A DNA stretch of 64,000 bases, taken from Acholoe squamosa (taxonomy: Eukaryota > Annelida > Polychaeta > Phyllodocida > Polynoidae). Location of the stretch: assembly GCA_949317995.1 (NCBI GenBank), contig OX439043.1, positions 42,351,560 through 42,415,559 of the forward strand. Reading direction: 5' to 3'. Shown one piece after another: positions 1-11,187 of the stretch. The notes under the pieces were generated by a model. That model worked only from the letters and a program-made list of their open reading frames with translations, ran no database searches and was not told where the DNA came from. Made by a program: the position numbers and the translations under genes. Numbering within the stretch: position 1 is the stretch's first letter; every line of letters starts with the position of its first letter.

Positions 1-129
1 GTTCCTGGGGAGTTCCCCCTCCTCCTCGCTGCTCCAGCCGCTTTCCACAGCCTCCTGCTTCCAGGCCCTTTTCCTTTTATGATCAAAAGGGGAGGGCCAT
101 ATCTTTAAATATAGCAGTAAAGAGTTCAT

Positions 130-1520
130 TGCACATTACAGGGTTCCAAAAAGATTGTGGTTAAGTTAGCTCAGAAGTATGGCAAGGAAGCTTGTTTCAA
201 AGGATGTATCAGGGGAGGTGACCTGCCCCATATAGACAGGGTAAGCCTTTATTTCTCTTTAATTTTCCCAGGTATTACCCATATGACACATAGAACAATT
301 TCTAATGTATTTATTAAGTGGTCTTTCATGGCGTTGGCCTTGAACTAAGACATTTATTGCCTTATCAGAGAGGGGGGGATTAAATTAATAATAAATTTAT
401 ACTCTCTGAGAAAATAGTCCCCCCTAATAAAAATTTTACCCCATAAAAGAAAAAAAATTAACTTAAAAAATACAGCATATATCAAACAGAAAAAAATTAA
501 TTTTTGTTTAATGAATGTTATATACATTTTCTTTCAGTTCAGTTTCAGTGCTCAGGTACCTGGCAACTGGCTTGTCCAACCAAGGAAGGACAAAATGTGT
601 CGACTGCTGTATTACTGATCTTCTTCCCCAACTGATCAAAGTACATCCGATGGCCGATCAGTTTTGAAGAGAAAATGCTAGGAGCCTTGAAGGTGTACAG
701 AGTCAAAGACAAACGTATTGACTCCCTTTGTCTTCATCTGGTAGACGGAACTCACATTCCAATAAAGACCCCTGTCCAGAACGTGTACATCAACTGTAAG
801 GGATATCACTCGATTAACACAATGGTGAGAAATTACTGTGTTTTTCACCCTTTTTAAAGAAATTTCATTTCCTGTATTGGTTGTGAGAACCTCGTCTTTC
901 TTAAAAAGGAAATATCTTGCAGTTATTGTACCTTGAAATGAAATTCTCCCTTTATTCCTTCCTCAGGTGATATCAGACTATGATTGACGCATCTTCTACA
1001 TTGATCTGAGGTGGTCCTCCACTCAAGCCCCGTGGGTGATCAGGTAGTGATGGAAGAATGGGGAGACTTCAAGCTTCTTGGAGACAAAGGTTAAATTGAA
1101 GTGAATTATTGTGTCGCTGTCATAAAGCCTTAAATAAGTCAGTCCTCTGACTCCAATAAATACAGAGAGGAGAGGGAAAGATTTTTTTAAATTTTTTCCT
1201 GAAGCTACCCATTTGATCTCAATATCTTCTTTGTTTGATTTCAGGTACGGGTTGAAAAGGAACTTGTATATGCCTTACAGGACCGAGAACCCCACCCCCG
1301 CAAGACGCCTTCAACAAATGGCACAAGCGTACTAGAGTGAGAGTAGAACAGGCTATCGGGGTTCTAAATGAGCTGCTGTTACTTGCAGAATGTAGCGCTG
1401 GACCACAGGGTCAGAATAATCAATCATCCGGGGGATCCTTGGATACTAGTTAGGCCTCCACTCAGGCAACCTAGACAACTGACCAGGGAGCAGGAGAGCA
1501 AGCGCATAAGAGACTTCTGA
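130..1520 (+). pseudogene. Harbinger transposase (HARBI1-like), broken
   Basis: DDE transposase of the PIF/Harbinger superfamily, which cuts and inserts its element at TWA targets. Visible in order: a short exon-like piece (157-240) ending at GTAAGC; LRYLATG (about 551-571); DGTHIP (744-761), which carries the first catalytic Asp; KGYHSIN (about 798-818) followed by a GTGAGA donor; a decayed stretch from 967; and HKRTRV.VEQAIGVL (about 1,323-1,370), which carries the family's last catalytic Glu, ending at a TGA near 1,518. The frame changes between the RYLATG and DGTHIP blocks. The middle block after 967 has an in-frame stop, and the block from 1,250 changes frame again. At least three disruptions make this a pseudogene. 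The family's usual length is about 350-400 residues, and roughly 250 are recognisable here. An AATAAA lies near 1,694. Confidence 0.78.
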
Positions 1521-1744
1521 GCCCAATGTGTTACCACATATTTCACATGAAATGAACCATGCACAGCTGTACATATTTAAGTTAAACTGGTACACTCGTA
1601 ACCTTTGCTATTTTTAAGTATTTTAATATAAGTACTGAGATGAGTACTTGTAAAACGTAGACCAGGATTAGTGTCTCTCTTCTCCATCCCGTGAATAAAA
1701 AAACATTTGAATTAAATTATCTACATTGATACACAGTAATGTCA

Positions 1745-2300
1745 GTCTTTAGTCTTTAGGCTCCTTATATGTTAAACTGTACAAGGCATAGAGTCGTACA
1801 CAATGAAGCAAACAACAGTCAAAAGTCTTCTTTTTCAAAGGTTGAAGACCTGCATCTTGCAAGCACTTTCTCTTCTGTATGTTAGCTCTTATCAGACGCC
1901 TGAGTCTTTTTCTCTTGGTCTCATCTTCCTTCCCTTCTCCTGACTCAATCTCACTTAATTTCCTCTTCATCCTCCTCTCCTCTCTCTCCAGTCTCACATA
2001 GGCCCTCATTCTGTTCCTCTCTGCCTTCCCCTCTTTTTCACTTTCTCTTTTTTTCTCTTTCAACAGTGTCCTTTATCAGGCACAGAGGGTTTTCTTTCCC
2101 TTATTTGCTCCCTCATAGTGTCATTTTTCCCTTGCTTTTCAATGTTTTCTTGGCTAGATGTTCAGCCTCTTTCTCCTCTATTCTCCTCTCTAGCAACATT
2201 TCCCTCTTGTGCTCCTTCCTCCTCTCTTCCTTCCTTTGCCTAGCTTCTCTCTTTGGCACCTCTTTGACCTTTTTTCCCTTCCATTTTCATTAACGACATT
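1745..2300 (-). pseudogene. Charged, Lys/Glu/Arg-rich coding remnant of the Harbinger second gene
   Basis: The - strand keeps long open stretches in two frames (about 2,290-2,115 and 2,063-1,749). Together they read as highly charged, helix-forming sequence dominated by Lys, Arg and Glu, with one frame change and a stop between them. I cannot name a domain. Position inside the element and convergence with the transposase suggest the C-terminal exon of the second Harbinger protein, often Myb/trihelix-like. Compositional bias alone could produce such open frames, so the coding claim is modest. Confidence 0.35.
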
Positions 2301-3172
2301 GGCTTATGACGTCGCATTCAGGGGGAAACAAGTGGTGCCATCTGTTGATTCGGCTTGGAAATGCTTTCACCAAACCCTCTTGTGGTTATTTCCAGTTTGA
2401 TGGATACATATCTATTTCTGTTATGTTTTACTCCCATAGAGGGCCTGTAGAGACATTCTTTTTATATAAAAGGCACTAAAAGTTCATGAGGAAAGGGGCC
2501 TCTAACAAAAGAATGAAATGAATAGAAACTAGTTCAAATAAAAGTCTTTATTCAGAAAAAATGTTCAACACCTTATCTTTTAATTTCTTTATGAGTTCGA
2601 CATGCCTTAGAGAAGCCTGTATGGAACAATCAATTTTTTTTTATTATTTTTCCTTGATTAACAGGTCACTTTTTTTCTAATTAAATGACGTCTGCTTGTC
2701 TCTCTATCTAAATGAAAAGCTGAATTTTACACACCTTATTAAAACCAATCGTCTCTTTATGGTGAATGCACTGAATGGCGTTTAAAAGGAAACCTTGATT
2801 AAGATATTAACTTGCCTCTAAATATGGGTTGCATAACAAGTAATTTTTTTATGCTGCTTGCATGTCTCTTTATCTCCTTGTGTAAATGACTTCAGAGTTA
2901 AATTTAAAAACTTGGGCATATAATAACTCTCCTCCTTTTGCTGGGAAATACAATGTTTATTATGTTTTCAGAGAATTTAAAAGCCTTGGTTAACGGCATA
3001 GAAGATGACTTTAGTGAAAAGAAGTCTTCCCTGCGATGTGACCATTCCCTTGTGCACAGGAGATGAAAATGTATGTTAGCATAACTTGTGCTAAAAATTG
3101 AATCTACTAAAGCAAAATTAAAACATAAAGTATAAAGTCCCATATAACCATTAAAGGAGAGAGTCGTTCCTT
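2301..3172. other. AT-rich interior of the Harbinger element, no gene seen
   Basis: Intronic or intergenic sequence of the transposon. I find no coherent coding block on either strand. The open stretch on the - strand at 2,904-3,143 has no family resemblance and no useful splice context. Confidence 0.4.
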
Positions 3173-3592
3173 ACCTGCTATTTCTTTGGTTCCCTTATAT
3201 TGTAGACACATCACTTCCGTCCCATTACAGCCTTCACATTCGATCCCCTTCTTGATACGTTTGACGTACTCCTCGTTCTGTGTGTCAGAAAAAAAGGTAT
3301 ATGTAAGTTTTGTTGAAGGAAGGCAAAATGGTAAATGTTATTGAAACCCCAGAGAAAATAAAGAAAGGACATAGTAATACCTGTGCTCCATCACACCAAA
3401 TAAGGTACGGTAAGGGTATTTCATTTCAAATTGTGAAAGACTGAGAGAAGAAAGAGGAAAGAAAAAGAATTCTCTGAAGTACTTACTTTATTCTTAAGTC
3501 TGCTGGCAAAATCATTTATGTGTTTGCACATGTCCTTCAAGACCCGTCACTTCTTTCTGTTATGAATGCTATTGACAGCAGCTGTAGAGGAG
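3173..3592 (-). pseudogene. Two exon-like blocks of the Harbinger second gene
   Basis: On the - strand, a block at 3,592-3,487 follows a CTACAG acceptor and ends at a GTAAGT donor. It reads as KDMCKHINDFASRLKNK-like helical sequence after one in-frame stop. A second block at about 3,284-3,173 ends at a GTAAGG donor and reads EEYVKRIKKGIECEGCNG and onward, with a CxxC pair that could bind metal. The two join in a sensible order. They probably belong to the second gene of this element together with the upstream exons at 3,771-4,724. The family is not recognised. Confidence 0.42.
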
Positions 3593-3770
3593 ACAAGACA
3601 CATGAGGTAGAACAGAGGGAACAATCTTGGTGTACAGGGATATATTTGAACTATGGAAGCAAGCGCTGTTCTTCAATAAGTGAAAAGTATATTTTTTATG
3701 GTTATTTCTTAAATGGTTAGTCTTAAAATATAATATTTTTATATATAAAAGAGAAATACACAGAGAAGTT

Positions 3771-4724
3771 TCATGTGGACTTCAATGACATCCGAGGGTA
3801 GGGGTCTTCAGCGTCAGGTTTGGCCTTGCTCTTTGCCTTCACAGGATCCTTTGTTTTAGTAGTTTTTTGTACTGTCTTAACGGGAGTCACTTTCTTCTTC
3901 TTGTTCATGGCGGGGCAGCAGGAGTGTTTTTTTTTGAGCTCATAATTTTCCTCAGTGAAGGCAGACTTTTCTTTTTTTTCGAAGACACCTTTTGTTGATC
4001 ATCGTCCTCCCCGCTGCTGCTCATCAACTGGGAGCTTTCAGACTCTTGCTTGGGGGCAGGCTGTTTTTTTTTCTTCTTTTTAGGGTAAGGGGACAGCTTT
4101 GTATGCAATATGTCAGGGAGATCATCAAGGTCTTCCTTGAAACTATCAGAGGTGTCTGAATGAGTTGCGGATGGCTGGTAGTCTCCATTTGCATCGTTGT
4201 CTTCTATGGGACTTTCATCTCCGCTTACATCATAGTCATTGGGGTCCTGAAATAAAATAAAATGGAATTAAAAATTAGCTTGTGTAGAAGGGAGAAGAAA
4301 GGTCCACATACATACGTCATACTAAATTCTAAAGGTCTTTCTTACCCACCCTACCCCCTCTTGATTTTTTTCTTTTTCAGTGTGCTAAAGGTAGATGGAA
4401 AGTTATTCCCTCCTGCTGGCCCAGACCCCCCTGCCCCCTCCCAAGCTGAACTCCTAAACACTCAATGTTAATTTCAATTAACATACAGCACAAAGCAAGT
4501 AGGAAGGGAAGGAAACACAGGAAAGAGCGCAAAAATATATAATAAACAGATTGCTTGTTTAAATTTGCCCTATTATCGCCCACTTCAAGACACATAAAAG
4601 CCACTGTGTCGACTTAAACAACGAAACAAAGTCTACAGAGAGACAAGACAAGGTCAATCCACCCTCTTTTATGTGTTGAGAGGCAAAAAGATTTGATTCT
4701 TACCATAGAAGAGTAGTAAGGCAT
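3771..4724 (-). pseudogene. N-terminal exons of a nuclear-type acidic/Lys-rich protein in the Harbinger element
   Basis: Exon A (4,724-4,704) encodes MPYYSSM and ends exactly at a GTAAGA donor. Exon B starts at 4,246 after a TTTCAG acceptor in the same phase. It first encodes an acidic Asp/Glu/Ser-rich stretch and then several Lys runs of nuclear-localisation type. The reading frame stops at 3,905. A second open frame continues the lysine-rich character to a stop at 3,771, so a frame change, probably at one of the homopolymer runs near 3,930-3,970, seems to have broken it. Acidic-plus-lysine composition fits a chromatin-associated partner of a transposase, but no domain is recognisable. Confidence 0.45.
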
Positions 4725-4999
4725 GATCACAAAAATTGCAGGAAAGTCACGCCGGAATTGACGTATTAGCGCAATTGGGTCAAATTTCGCTGATTCCCAT
4801 CGGCTTTTTTGACGCTAATGCCAGAAGGATTGTGCTCAGTCTGAGGTTCGCAATAAAAAGGTGTCGCTAGGACAGCGACTGTCGCTAATACAATGCGACA
4901 TGTTTTGTGTAATGTGCTACAAAATATGTCGCTTGGTTGGGTGTTATTTTAGCGTACTTTGTGGTAGCATAGGGTCGCTTTTTTGTGGAATGACCCCCT

Positions 5000-7900
5000 G
5001 GGCCGCTTCTACAAACCGGACGACCTCCTTGAACAGGGCTGACTGAAAGTTGGTCCCTCGATCAGAGTGTAACACAGCCAGGGGCCCTAGTCGACAGACA
5101 AACTCCTCTACCCCTCTTTCCGCCACTAATGCCGCCTGCTGATTCGGCACGGCGTACGCTTCCGCCCATATTCCACCACCACTACTATGAAAACGTTGCC
5201 CCGCCAAGACGGGGGAAGGGGGCCACCCAGTCCATGGATCACATCCCGCCTATAGCTGGGCCAGTAGAACTGTCCCTGACATCTCCGGAGGGTGTGAATC
5301 CTTCCCAGGTGTCCCGCCAGTCTGGGCCCATGTAGGGTAGACATCACCATGTCCCTTTTTCCCTCAGGAACTAGTATTTGCGTATGGACTCCTCCTTGGG
5401 GTGAGATCCAGTCCTCCACCCCCCGGGTCTACCTTGGAGGGTCCACGTCCGGACGACCCTCAGGGTCTCGTCCTCCTCCTGCCAAAGCCTCTACTCTGAG
5501 GGTGATCCTACTAAGTTCCCCACCTCTGGTTCATCCTCCCACTCCTGTGTATTGGCGCCCATCTGGGTGACCACCAGGCAGTGACTAGGGGCCTACCCTC
5601 AGCTGCACTGCTTACAAGGCACCTGTGAGAGCGCATCTGCATTGCCGTGATTCTTCCCCCGTCTATGTTGTATCTCAAAGTCGTACGTCCCCAGAACTTG
5701 CAACCAACGGGCCACCTGGCCCTCCGGTTCTTGAACCTGGTAACCCATCTGAGTGCCGCATGGTCCGTCCAGATGAGGATTGGCCACCCGATCAGATAGT
5801 GCCAGTATTTCTTCAAGCCAAAGACTACGGCCAAGAGTTCACTCCTGGTGAGCAGTAGTTCCTTTCAGCTCTGTTGAGCGTGTGACTCCCATAGGCCAGG
5901 ACGCACTCCTCCCCCTCCTGTTCCTGTGACAGAACAGCTCCCGCCCCGTACAGGCTGGTGTCTGTATCCAGGATCAGTTTCCCCTCTGGGCGAGGGAACC
6001 CTAGGAAGGGGGATGATACCAGGGCCTGCTTAATATCCAGGAAGGCTTCCTCACATTCCTCCATCCACTGGAATCGCCTGTCCTTTTTTTGCCGCTGCTG
6101 ATAAGGGTTTGCATGGGTAGCAAAGTCTTTGATAAAAGACCTATAATAACCCGCTAACCCCAGGAAACTGCGTATTTCCCCCTGGCACTCCGGCCTGGGC
6201 CAGTCGGCCACAGCCTGTACTTTCTCTGAGTCAGTGGACAACCCCTCAGTCCGTACTACATGCCCCAGGAAGGCTACTTCACTCCATACGAGTTGACAAT
6301 TCTTGGGTTGGACCTTCAGTCCAGCTTCCTCCAGTCTTTCCAAGACCACCCCCAGACGTTCCAGGTGCGTCTTGAAATCCTTAGAGAAAATGATGGTGTC
6401 CTCCAGATATACTAGGCAGGCTTTCCACTGTAATCCCTTCAGTATAATTTTCATTAGCCGCTCAAATGTGGAGGGGGCGTTACACAGCCCGGAGGGCATA
6501 ACCTGGTACTTGTACAGGCCCCCATGAGTAAGGCCGTCTTTTCCTGGTCCTGCTCCCTCACCCCCACCTTTCCGTACCTGCTGGCCAGATCGAGGGTAGA
6601 GAACCAGGAAGCCCCTCCCAGGGTGTCCAACCAATCGTCGATCCTGGGGAGGGGTTAGGCATCTTTCCTGGTGGCTTCATTTACCCGCCGGTAGTCCACC
6701 CAGAATCGTCTGGTCCCGTCTTTTTTCTTTACAATAACCACTGGGGAGGCCCAGGGGCTTTGGGACTTTACTATAATGCATTTTTGGAGCTTCCCCTCGA
6801 CCTTCTCATCCATCTCCGCCTGGAAGAGTGGGGCTGGCCCTGGGGGCCTCTGTTTGTAAGGGGGTGCCCCGCCCGTGTCGATTTGATGCAAAGTGATATT
6901 CGTCTGGCTGAAATCCCTCTCCCATTTGGCAAGCGCCCTGGTACCGCTCCTGCCGAACGTCCGGCTCGATCCCCTCCAACAGCTTCTCCCTAGCCTCCCT
7001 CCTCCCATGCCCTTGCGGGATCCACCCCTTCTGGGGCCCCCCAGCATCCCACAGAATTCCATGTCTGCCTCTGTGGCTGTGAGGTACCCCAGGTTGGTTC
7101 CCAACTGGACCCAGACCTCTCCCAGCCCCGTCCCCAGCAGGTACATTAATGTTTCTCTTCTTTTATCAGGGGATATGATTCCCTGCCCCACCCTAAGGCC
7201 CAGGCAATCCTCATTTGCCGTGGCTTGCTCGACAACCCCCACATAGGTTCCAATCCAGGGGGTAGTCACCCTCTATATATACGGTCACTATGACCTGGCT
7301 GTTACAAGGGATGAAGCAGTCCTTGGCCAGCACAGCCAGGCATTGTTCCTCCCACCTCCTCCTCTTGGCTGGGGTGGACACCTCAGCCCACAGCAGCTGG
7401 CATTGATTCAGGTCTACCAGAATATTATTCCTCCGGAGCAGGTCAGCTCCCAAGATGCCCTCTTGGGAGACATCAGCCACCAGGAACTCCCCCTTCATAT
7501 ACGCCCCTCCAATCGCCAGGGTCCCGGTTATCCATTCCTTGATCACCATGGGTCCCCCGTCCGTGCAGATCACGGACTTCGCTGGAGCAGACAGGGTTTG
7601 GATAATAGCAGGTTAATCGTCCTCTCAAAGATCTCCCCTTCTACTAACAACCCGGTGCCTGTGACCTCCCTCCCATGTTCGGCCCTTCTCCATCTGCCCC
7701 CACAGGGGTGGAGTATGGTCCGGCCTGTCCCTTCCCCAGTCTCCCGGGGTACGGCGGGACCAGTCCACGGGGCCGGCTGTCACCTCATAGCTTCCGCCCA
7801 GCCAGTCTTGCCGACCGTTCTTCCACTCCTGCCGAGGCTGGCCCCTCCTCCTTAAGAAGATTTCCTCCTCCCCGCAGTCCACCACTGTGCCCCTGGCATT

Positions 7901-8240
7901 CATTCCTTTCCCAAATGTGACCGTCCTCCTGGTTTCCTGAGGATGATCATCCCCTAAAAGTAGTTCCTCCCCTGCTTCCAACTGGGCTGCACCCTGCCTG
8001 TCAGTTATCGATCCATACTTAAGATTCCGTCTCAGGGGGAATAGGTCATCCTCTATCCCACCGCTGTCAACACCGTAGTGAATTCTTTAGTAATAATAAA
8101 GGATAACACACCAGCTATCCATGTACGGTTTACCAAGCAATCTTTTATTGTTGTTCTACTCCAACAAGTTAACTGACAGGTAGGCGTCTCGAGCCTTTTA
8201 TATACCCCACTTTTGATACCAGATGCTCATATGAGTGACC
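5000..8240 (-). mobile_element. Ty3/Gypsy LTR retrotransposon, fossil, broken
   Basis: Parts in - strand order, from high to low coordinate: LTR-like sequence with a polyadenylation-type region (about 8,060-8,240); a primer-binding-site-like stretch (near 8,050); a gag/pol leader remnant (about 7,625-7,981); aspartic-protease-like region (about 7,211-7,573); reverse transcriptase (about 5,900-6,800); RNase H (about 5,510-5,900); integrase zinc-binding and core regions (about 5,000-5,420). The order PR-RT-RH-IN identifies Ty3/Gypsy. Most of gag is missing. The integrase end coincides with the start of the Harbinger element, as if that element had inserted here. The copy is broken in several places and is not young. 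The opposite LTR is not seen. Confidence 0.85.
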
Positions 8241-8345
8241 GGGTCGTACTTCATGCGGAAGGCTCCCTCGGTACGGAGTTCACCCACAAGGACCTCCTCC
8301 GCCCAGAGGAAGCCCCACAAGCCAGGCCGAAGGACAGGGTCTCGA

Positions 8346-8900
8346 TCCCATAACCTCATCACATGCGCCCAGTGCCCCACACAGAGTAGTCCTATACCCC
8401 ATAACCTCATCACATGTGCCCAGTGCCCCACACAGAGTAGTCCTATACCCCATATCCCCATCACATGCACCCACACACAGAGTAGTCCTATACCCCATAT
8501 CCCCATCACATGCACCCACACACAGAGTAGTCCTATACCCCATAACCCCATCACATGCACTCAGTGCCCCCCACTGAGTAGTCCTATACCCCATAACCTC
8601 ATTACATGCACCCAGTGCCCCACACAGAGTAGTCCTATATACCCCATAACCTCATTACATGCACCCAGTGCCCCACACAGAGTAGTCCTATACCCCATAT
8701 CCCCATCACATGCACCCACACACAGAGTAGTCCTATACCCCATATCCCCATCACATGCACCCACACACAGAGTAGTCATATACCCCATAACCTCATTACA
8801 TGCACCCAGTGCCCCACACAGAGTAGTCCTATACCCCATAACCTTATCACATGCATCCAGTTACCCACACACTGTAGTCCCATGTCTCATAACCTCATCA
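8346..8900. repeat. Minisatellite with 51-bp and 45-bp units in a higher-order pattern
   Basis: About eleven units share the core CACAGAGTAGTCCTATAC. Long units are 51 bp and short units 45 bp (the short form lacks the CAGTGC segment). Their order is roughly L L S S L L L S S L L, so a five-unit block of about 246 bp is itself repeated: short units at 8,449 and 8,494 recur at 8,695 and 8,740. The array begins about 100 bp beyond the LTR-like sequence of the neighbouring Gypsy fossil. Both unit lengths are multiples of three, which keeps several frames open without implying a protein. Confidence 0.9.
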
Positions 8901-9880
8901 CACACACGCCCACTGTGCCTCTATGCACACATCCAGTGTCCCACAAGGGTACAGAAAGAACTACCAAATTTCCCAGCTAGAGATCATTCCAACCTTTATA
9001 ATCTTTTGAATTAACAATGCTGATGTAGGATCCATTCATCTAAATAAATATTTGCTTTGGCCAAGAACGTTCGTCCGTGATGCTAGCGGCGGGTTGAGGC
9101 AGTGACATCTGTAAGAACCCAAGCCAGCTGACTGTGCATTCTAGTATAAGATTAGAGGTCTTGCAAACAGACTCTGACAATGACATACACGCAGTTCACT
9201 CTGATAACCTGAATAACCTGCACAGACACCTAGATAGGGGCCTTTGTCAGGCTCATTCAAAAGATTTGGATCTTTTTATTTTGTTGAAGCAATAAGATTT
9301 AAATGATATGTATGGATCTGTATGGTAGAGGTAGAGAGGTGAATTCCTATTTGTTATTGCTAATCAGATTTTTGGTGAGACAACCTTTCTATGATATCTG
9401 GTACTTTTTGTGTGATTTTGATTGAAATATGTAGCTACACTTGTAGATATGTAAATATCTGTGTCTGAATTCCCTCCCACGGTCAGGTATTCCTTTGTAG
9501 ACCTCGTTCTACCGAGATTGTCATTGTACCGGCTTTTGACTGAAATTCTTTGATATATGTTTTGTGTGCAAGGGGCTCATACTGGGGCAGTGGGTGGTAT
9601 TGTAAGAATCTGGGGGAATGTGCAAATTTTCCAGAGGTGTTACCCTCGTAGGTAAAATACGTGCGGATAAGAATGGTTATTTGTATGAGCCCTGCAGTGC
9701 GCAACCATTGTTTGACCTGGTACTGGCGAGATGAGCATTGGGTAGCAGCCTTGAATTCCGCAGTTAATTCAGGTAATTATTTTAAATTCTACTGTAATCT
9801 ATATAATGGTATATACGATCTGACTATTTACATTCAGTTACTGTGGTGAAACTGTTTTGGTAGTAGCATGGGCCTGCTCA
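8901..9880. other. Intergenic, nothing recognised
   Basis: A decayed edge of the minisatellite is visible to about 8,950. Beyond that I see no coding block, RNA gene or transposon end. Confidence 0.5.
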
Positions 9881-9899
9881 TAAGGTGCCAACCTGTATC

Positions 9900-10080
9900 C
9901 GAACAAGTAAATCTACTGGAACAATTCTTGCTGGTACAGGCCGATTCTTGCGGGAACAGGAACAATTCTTGCAGGTACACAAACATTTTTGCAGGCACAC
10001 AATGTATGTTTCTATGCCTGTACATGCAAGAATAGTTTGTGTACCCACAATAATTCTCTTGTGCCCGCACTTTTTTGGTG
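9900..10080. repeat. Degenerate short repeats around ATTCTTGC.GGTACA, partly inverted
   Basis: Five loose copies of an ATTCTTGC(A/G/T)GG(T/A)ACA motif occur between 9,920 and 10,000. A reversed partner (TGTACATGCAAGAATAG) lies near 10,020-10,035, so the segment can fold back on itself. It may be the remnant of a palindrome-rich element. No TIR or target duplication was found. Confidence 0.45.
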
Positions 10081-10197
10081 TGTCTCTGACATTAAACCCA
10101 TTCGTGAGACCTTCATATATCTCCAATGTATAATATGCAAAATTGTGGGGAAAACAATGTTTGTGAGGTATGATATTTCTTTCTCGTCCATTAGTCT

Positions 10198-10560
10198 CTG
10201 ATTCACCAACCCTCATTTTCCCTAATCCCAGATTCACCAACCCTCTTCTTGTCCCTTATAATCCCAGATTCACCAACCCTCTTCTTGTCCCTTATAATCC
10301 CTGATTCACCAACCCTCATCTTGTCCCCTAGTGCCTGATTCACCAACCCTCCTCTTGTCCCTTATAGTCCCTGATTTACCAACCTTGTCCCCTAGTGCCT
10401 GATTCACCAACCGTCTTCTTGTCCCTTATAGTCCCTGATTCACCAACCCCCTTCTTGTCCCTTTGCCTTATTCACCAACCCTCTTCTTGTCCCTTAGTCC
10501 GTGAGTCACCAAACCTCTTCTTCTCCCCAATCTATGATTCATCAACCCTATTCTGCGTGA
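10198..10560. repeat. Minisatellite, about 36-bp unit
   Basis: About nine to ten head-to-tail units contain GATTCACCAACCCTC followed by TTCTTGTCCCTTA. Unit length drifts from 26 to 36 bp, and the units diverge towards the right end. Confidence 0.9.
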
Positions 10561-11032
10561 TTCGCTTCAATCATAGCACAAATCCACAGAACACATCAAT
10601 AATAATTGCACTGTGCATTCATAATCAATGGGGGAAAATACCTCTGTGAAACCTCCATTGAATTGACACCCCCCCTGTCTAGGGATACATAAACCAGACC
10701 ACGTGACCCATTCCTCCTCACCTGTCTGGGAACCGGAGCCTCAGTGCCAGCTTCCTAAACATTCCTGCACTAAGGTGCCTCACACGTGGAACACATTAAG
10801 TGGTTGTTAATACTGCTTTCCACTTACCATGCCTAGTAACATCCTAAAATAAGACATGCCTAAGAAGGCTATTATCTTCTTTATTAGGGGCACTTTCTTC
10901 ATTGATATGGATGGAGAATGTAAAAAGGTAAGGGAGGGTGGAGGTGGTTGAGACCTAAAATGTAGGTTACTTATATCAATTGTAGGCAAAGGAGTGGCAG
11001 GATATATGAGGCAGCGGTGACAGATGAAGGAT

Positions 11033-11093
<61 letters not shown>

Positions 11094-11187
11094 CAGAGAC
11101 AGAGACAGAGACAGAGACAGAGACAGAGAGACAGACAGACAGAGAGACAGAGACAGAGAGACAGAGAGACAGATAGACAGAGAGAGA
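11033..11187. repeat. (AG)n then (GACAGA)n microsatellite
   Basis: A pure AG tract of about 38 bp runs into a longer GACAGA/GACA compound tract. The - strand open frame here is only the Leu/Ser translation of the repeat. Confidence 0.95.

Larger units (their letters stand above)
1..5000. mobile_element. PIF/Harbinger-type DNA transposon, decayed, left end outside window
   Basis: A two-gene DNA transposon. The + strand carries a recognisable but broken Harbinger transposase (about 130-1,520). The - strand carries a lysine-rich second gene (about 1,750-4,724). Harbinger elements typically encode a transposase and a second DNA-binding protein, and convergent orientation is common. The right end is placed near 4,985-5,025, where the integrase similarity of the Ty3/Gypsy element to the right stops and a GGGGTCATTCCAC-like sequence (read on the - strand) begins. 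The left end, its TIR and the target duplication lie outside the window, so the insertion cannot be confirmed here. The family call rests on the transposase motifs. Confidence 0.7.

Noticed and set aside
8198-9014. Long open frames on both strands across the 8.3-8.9 kb repeat
   Set aside because: The repeat units are 51 and 45 bp, both multiples of three, so frames stay open in several phases at once. The repetitive peptides have no family resemblance.
10198-10560. Regular repeats that could suggest a CRISPR array
   Set aside because: Units are contiguous and drifting, without unique spacers, and the DNA is eukaryotic. The same holds for the other minisatellites.
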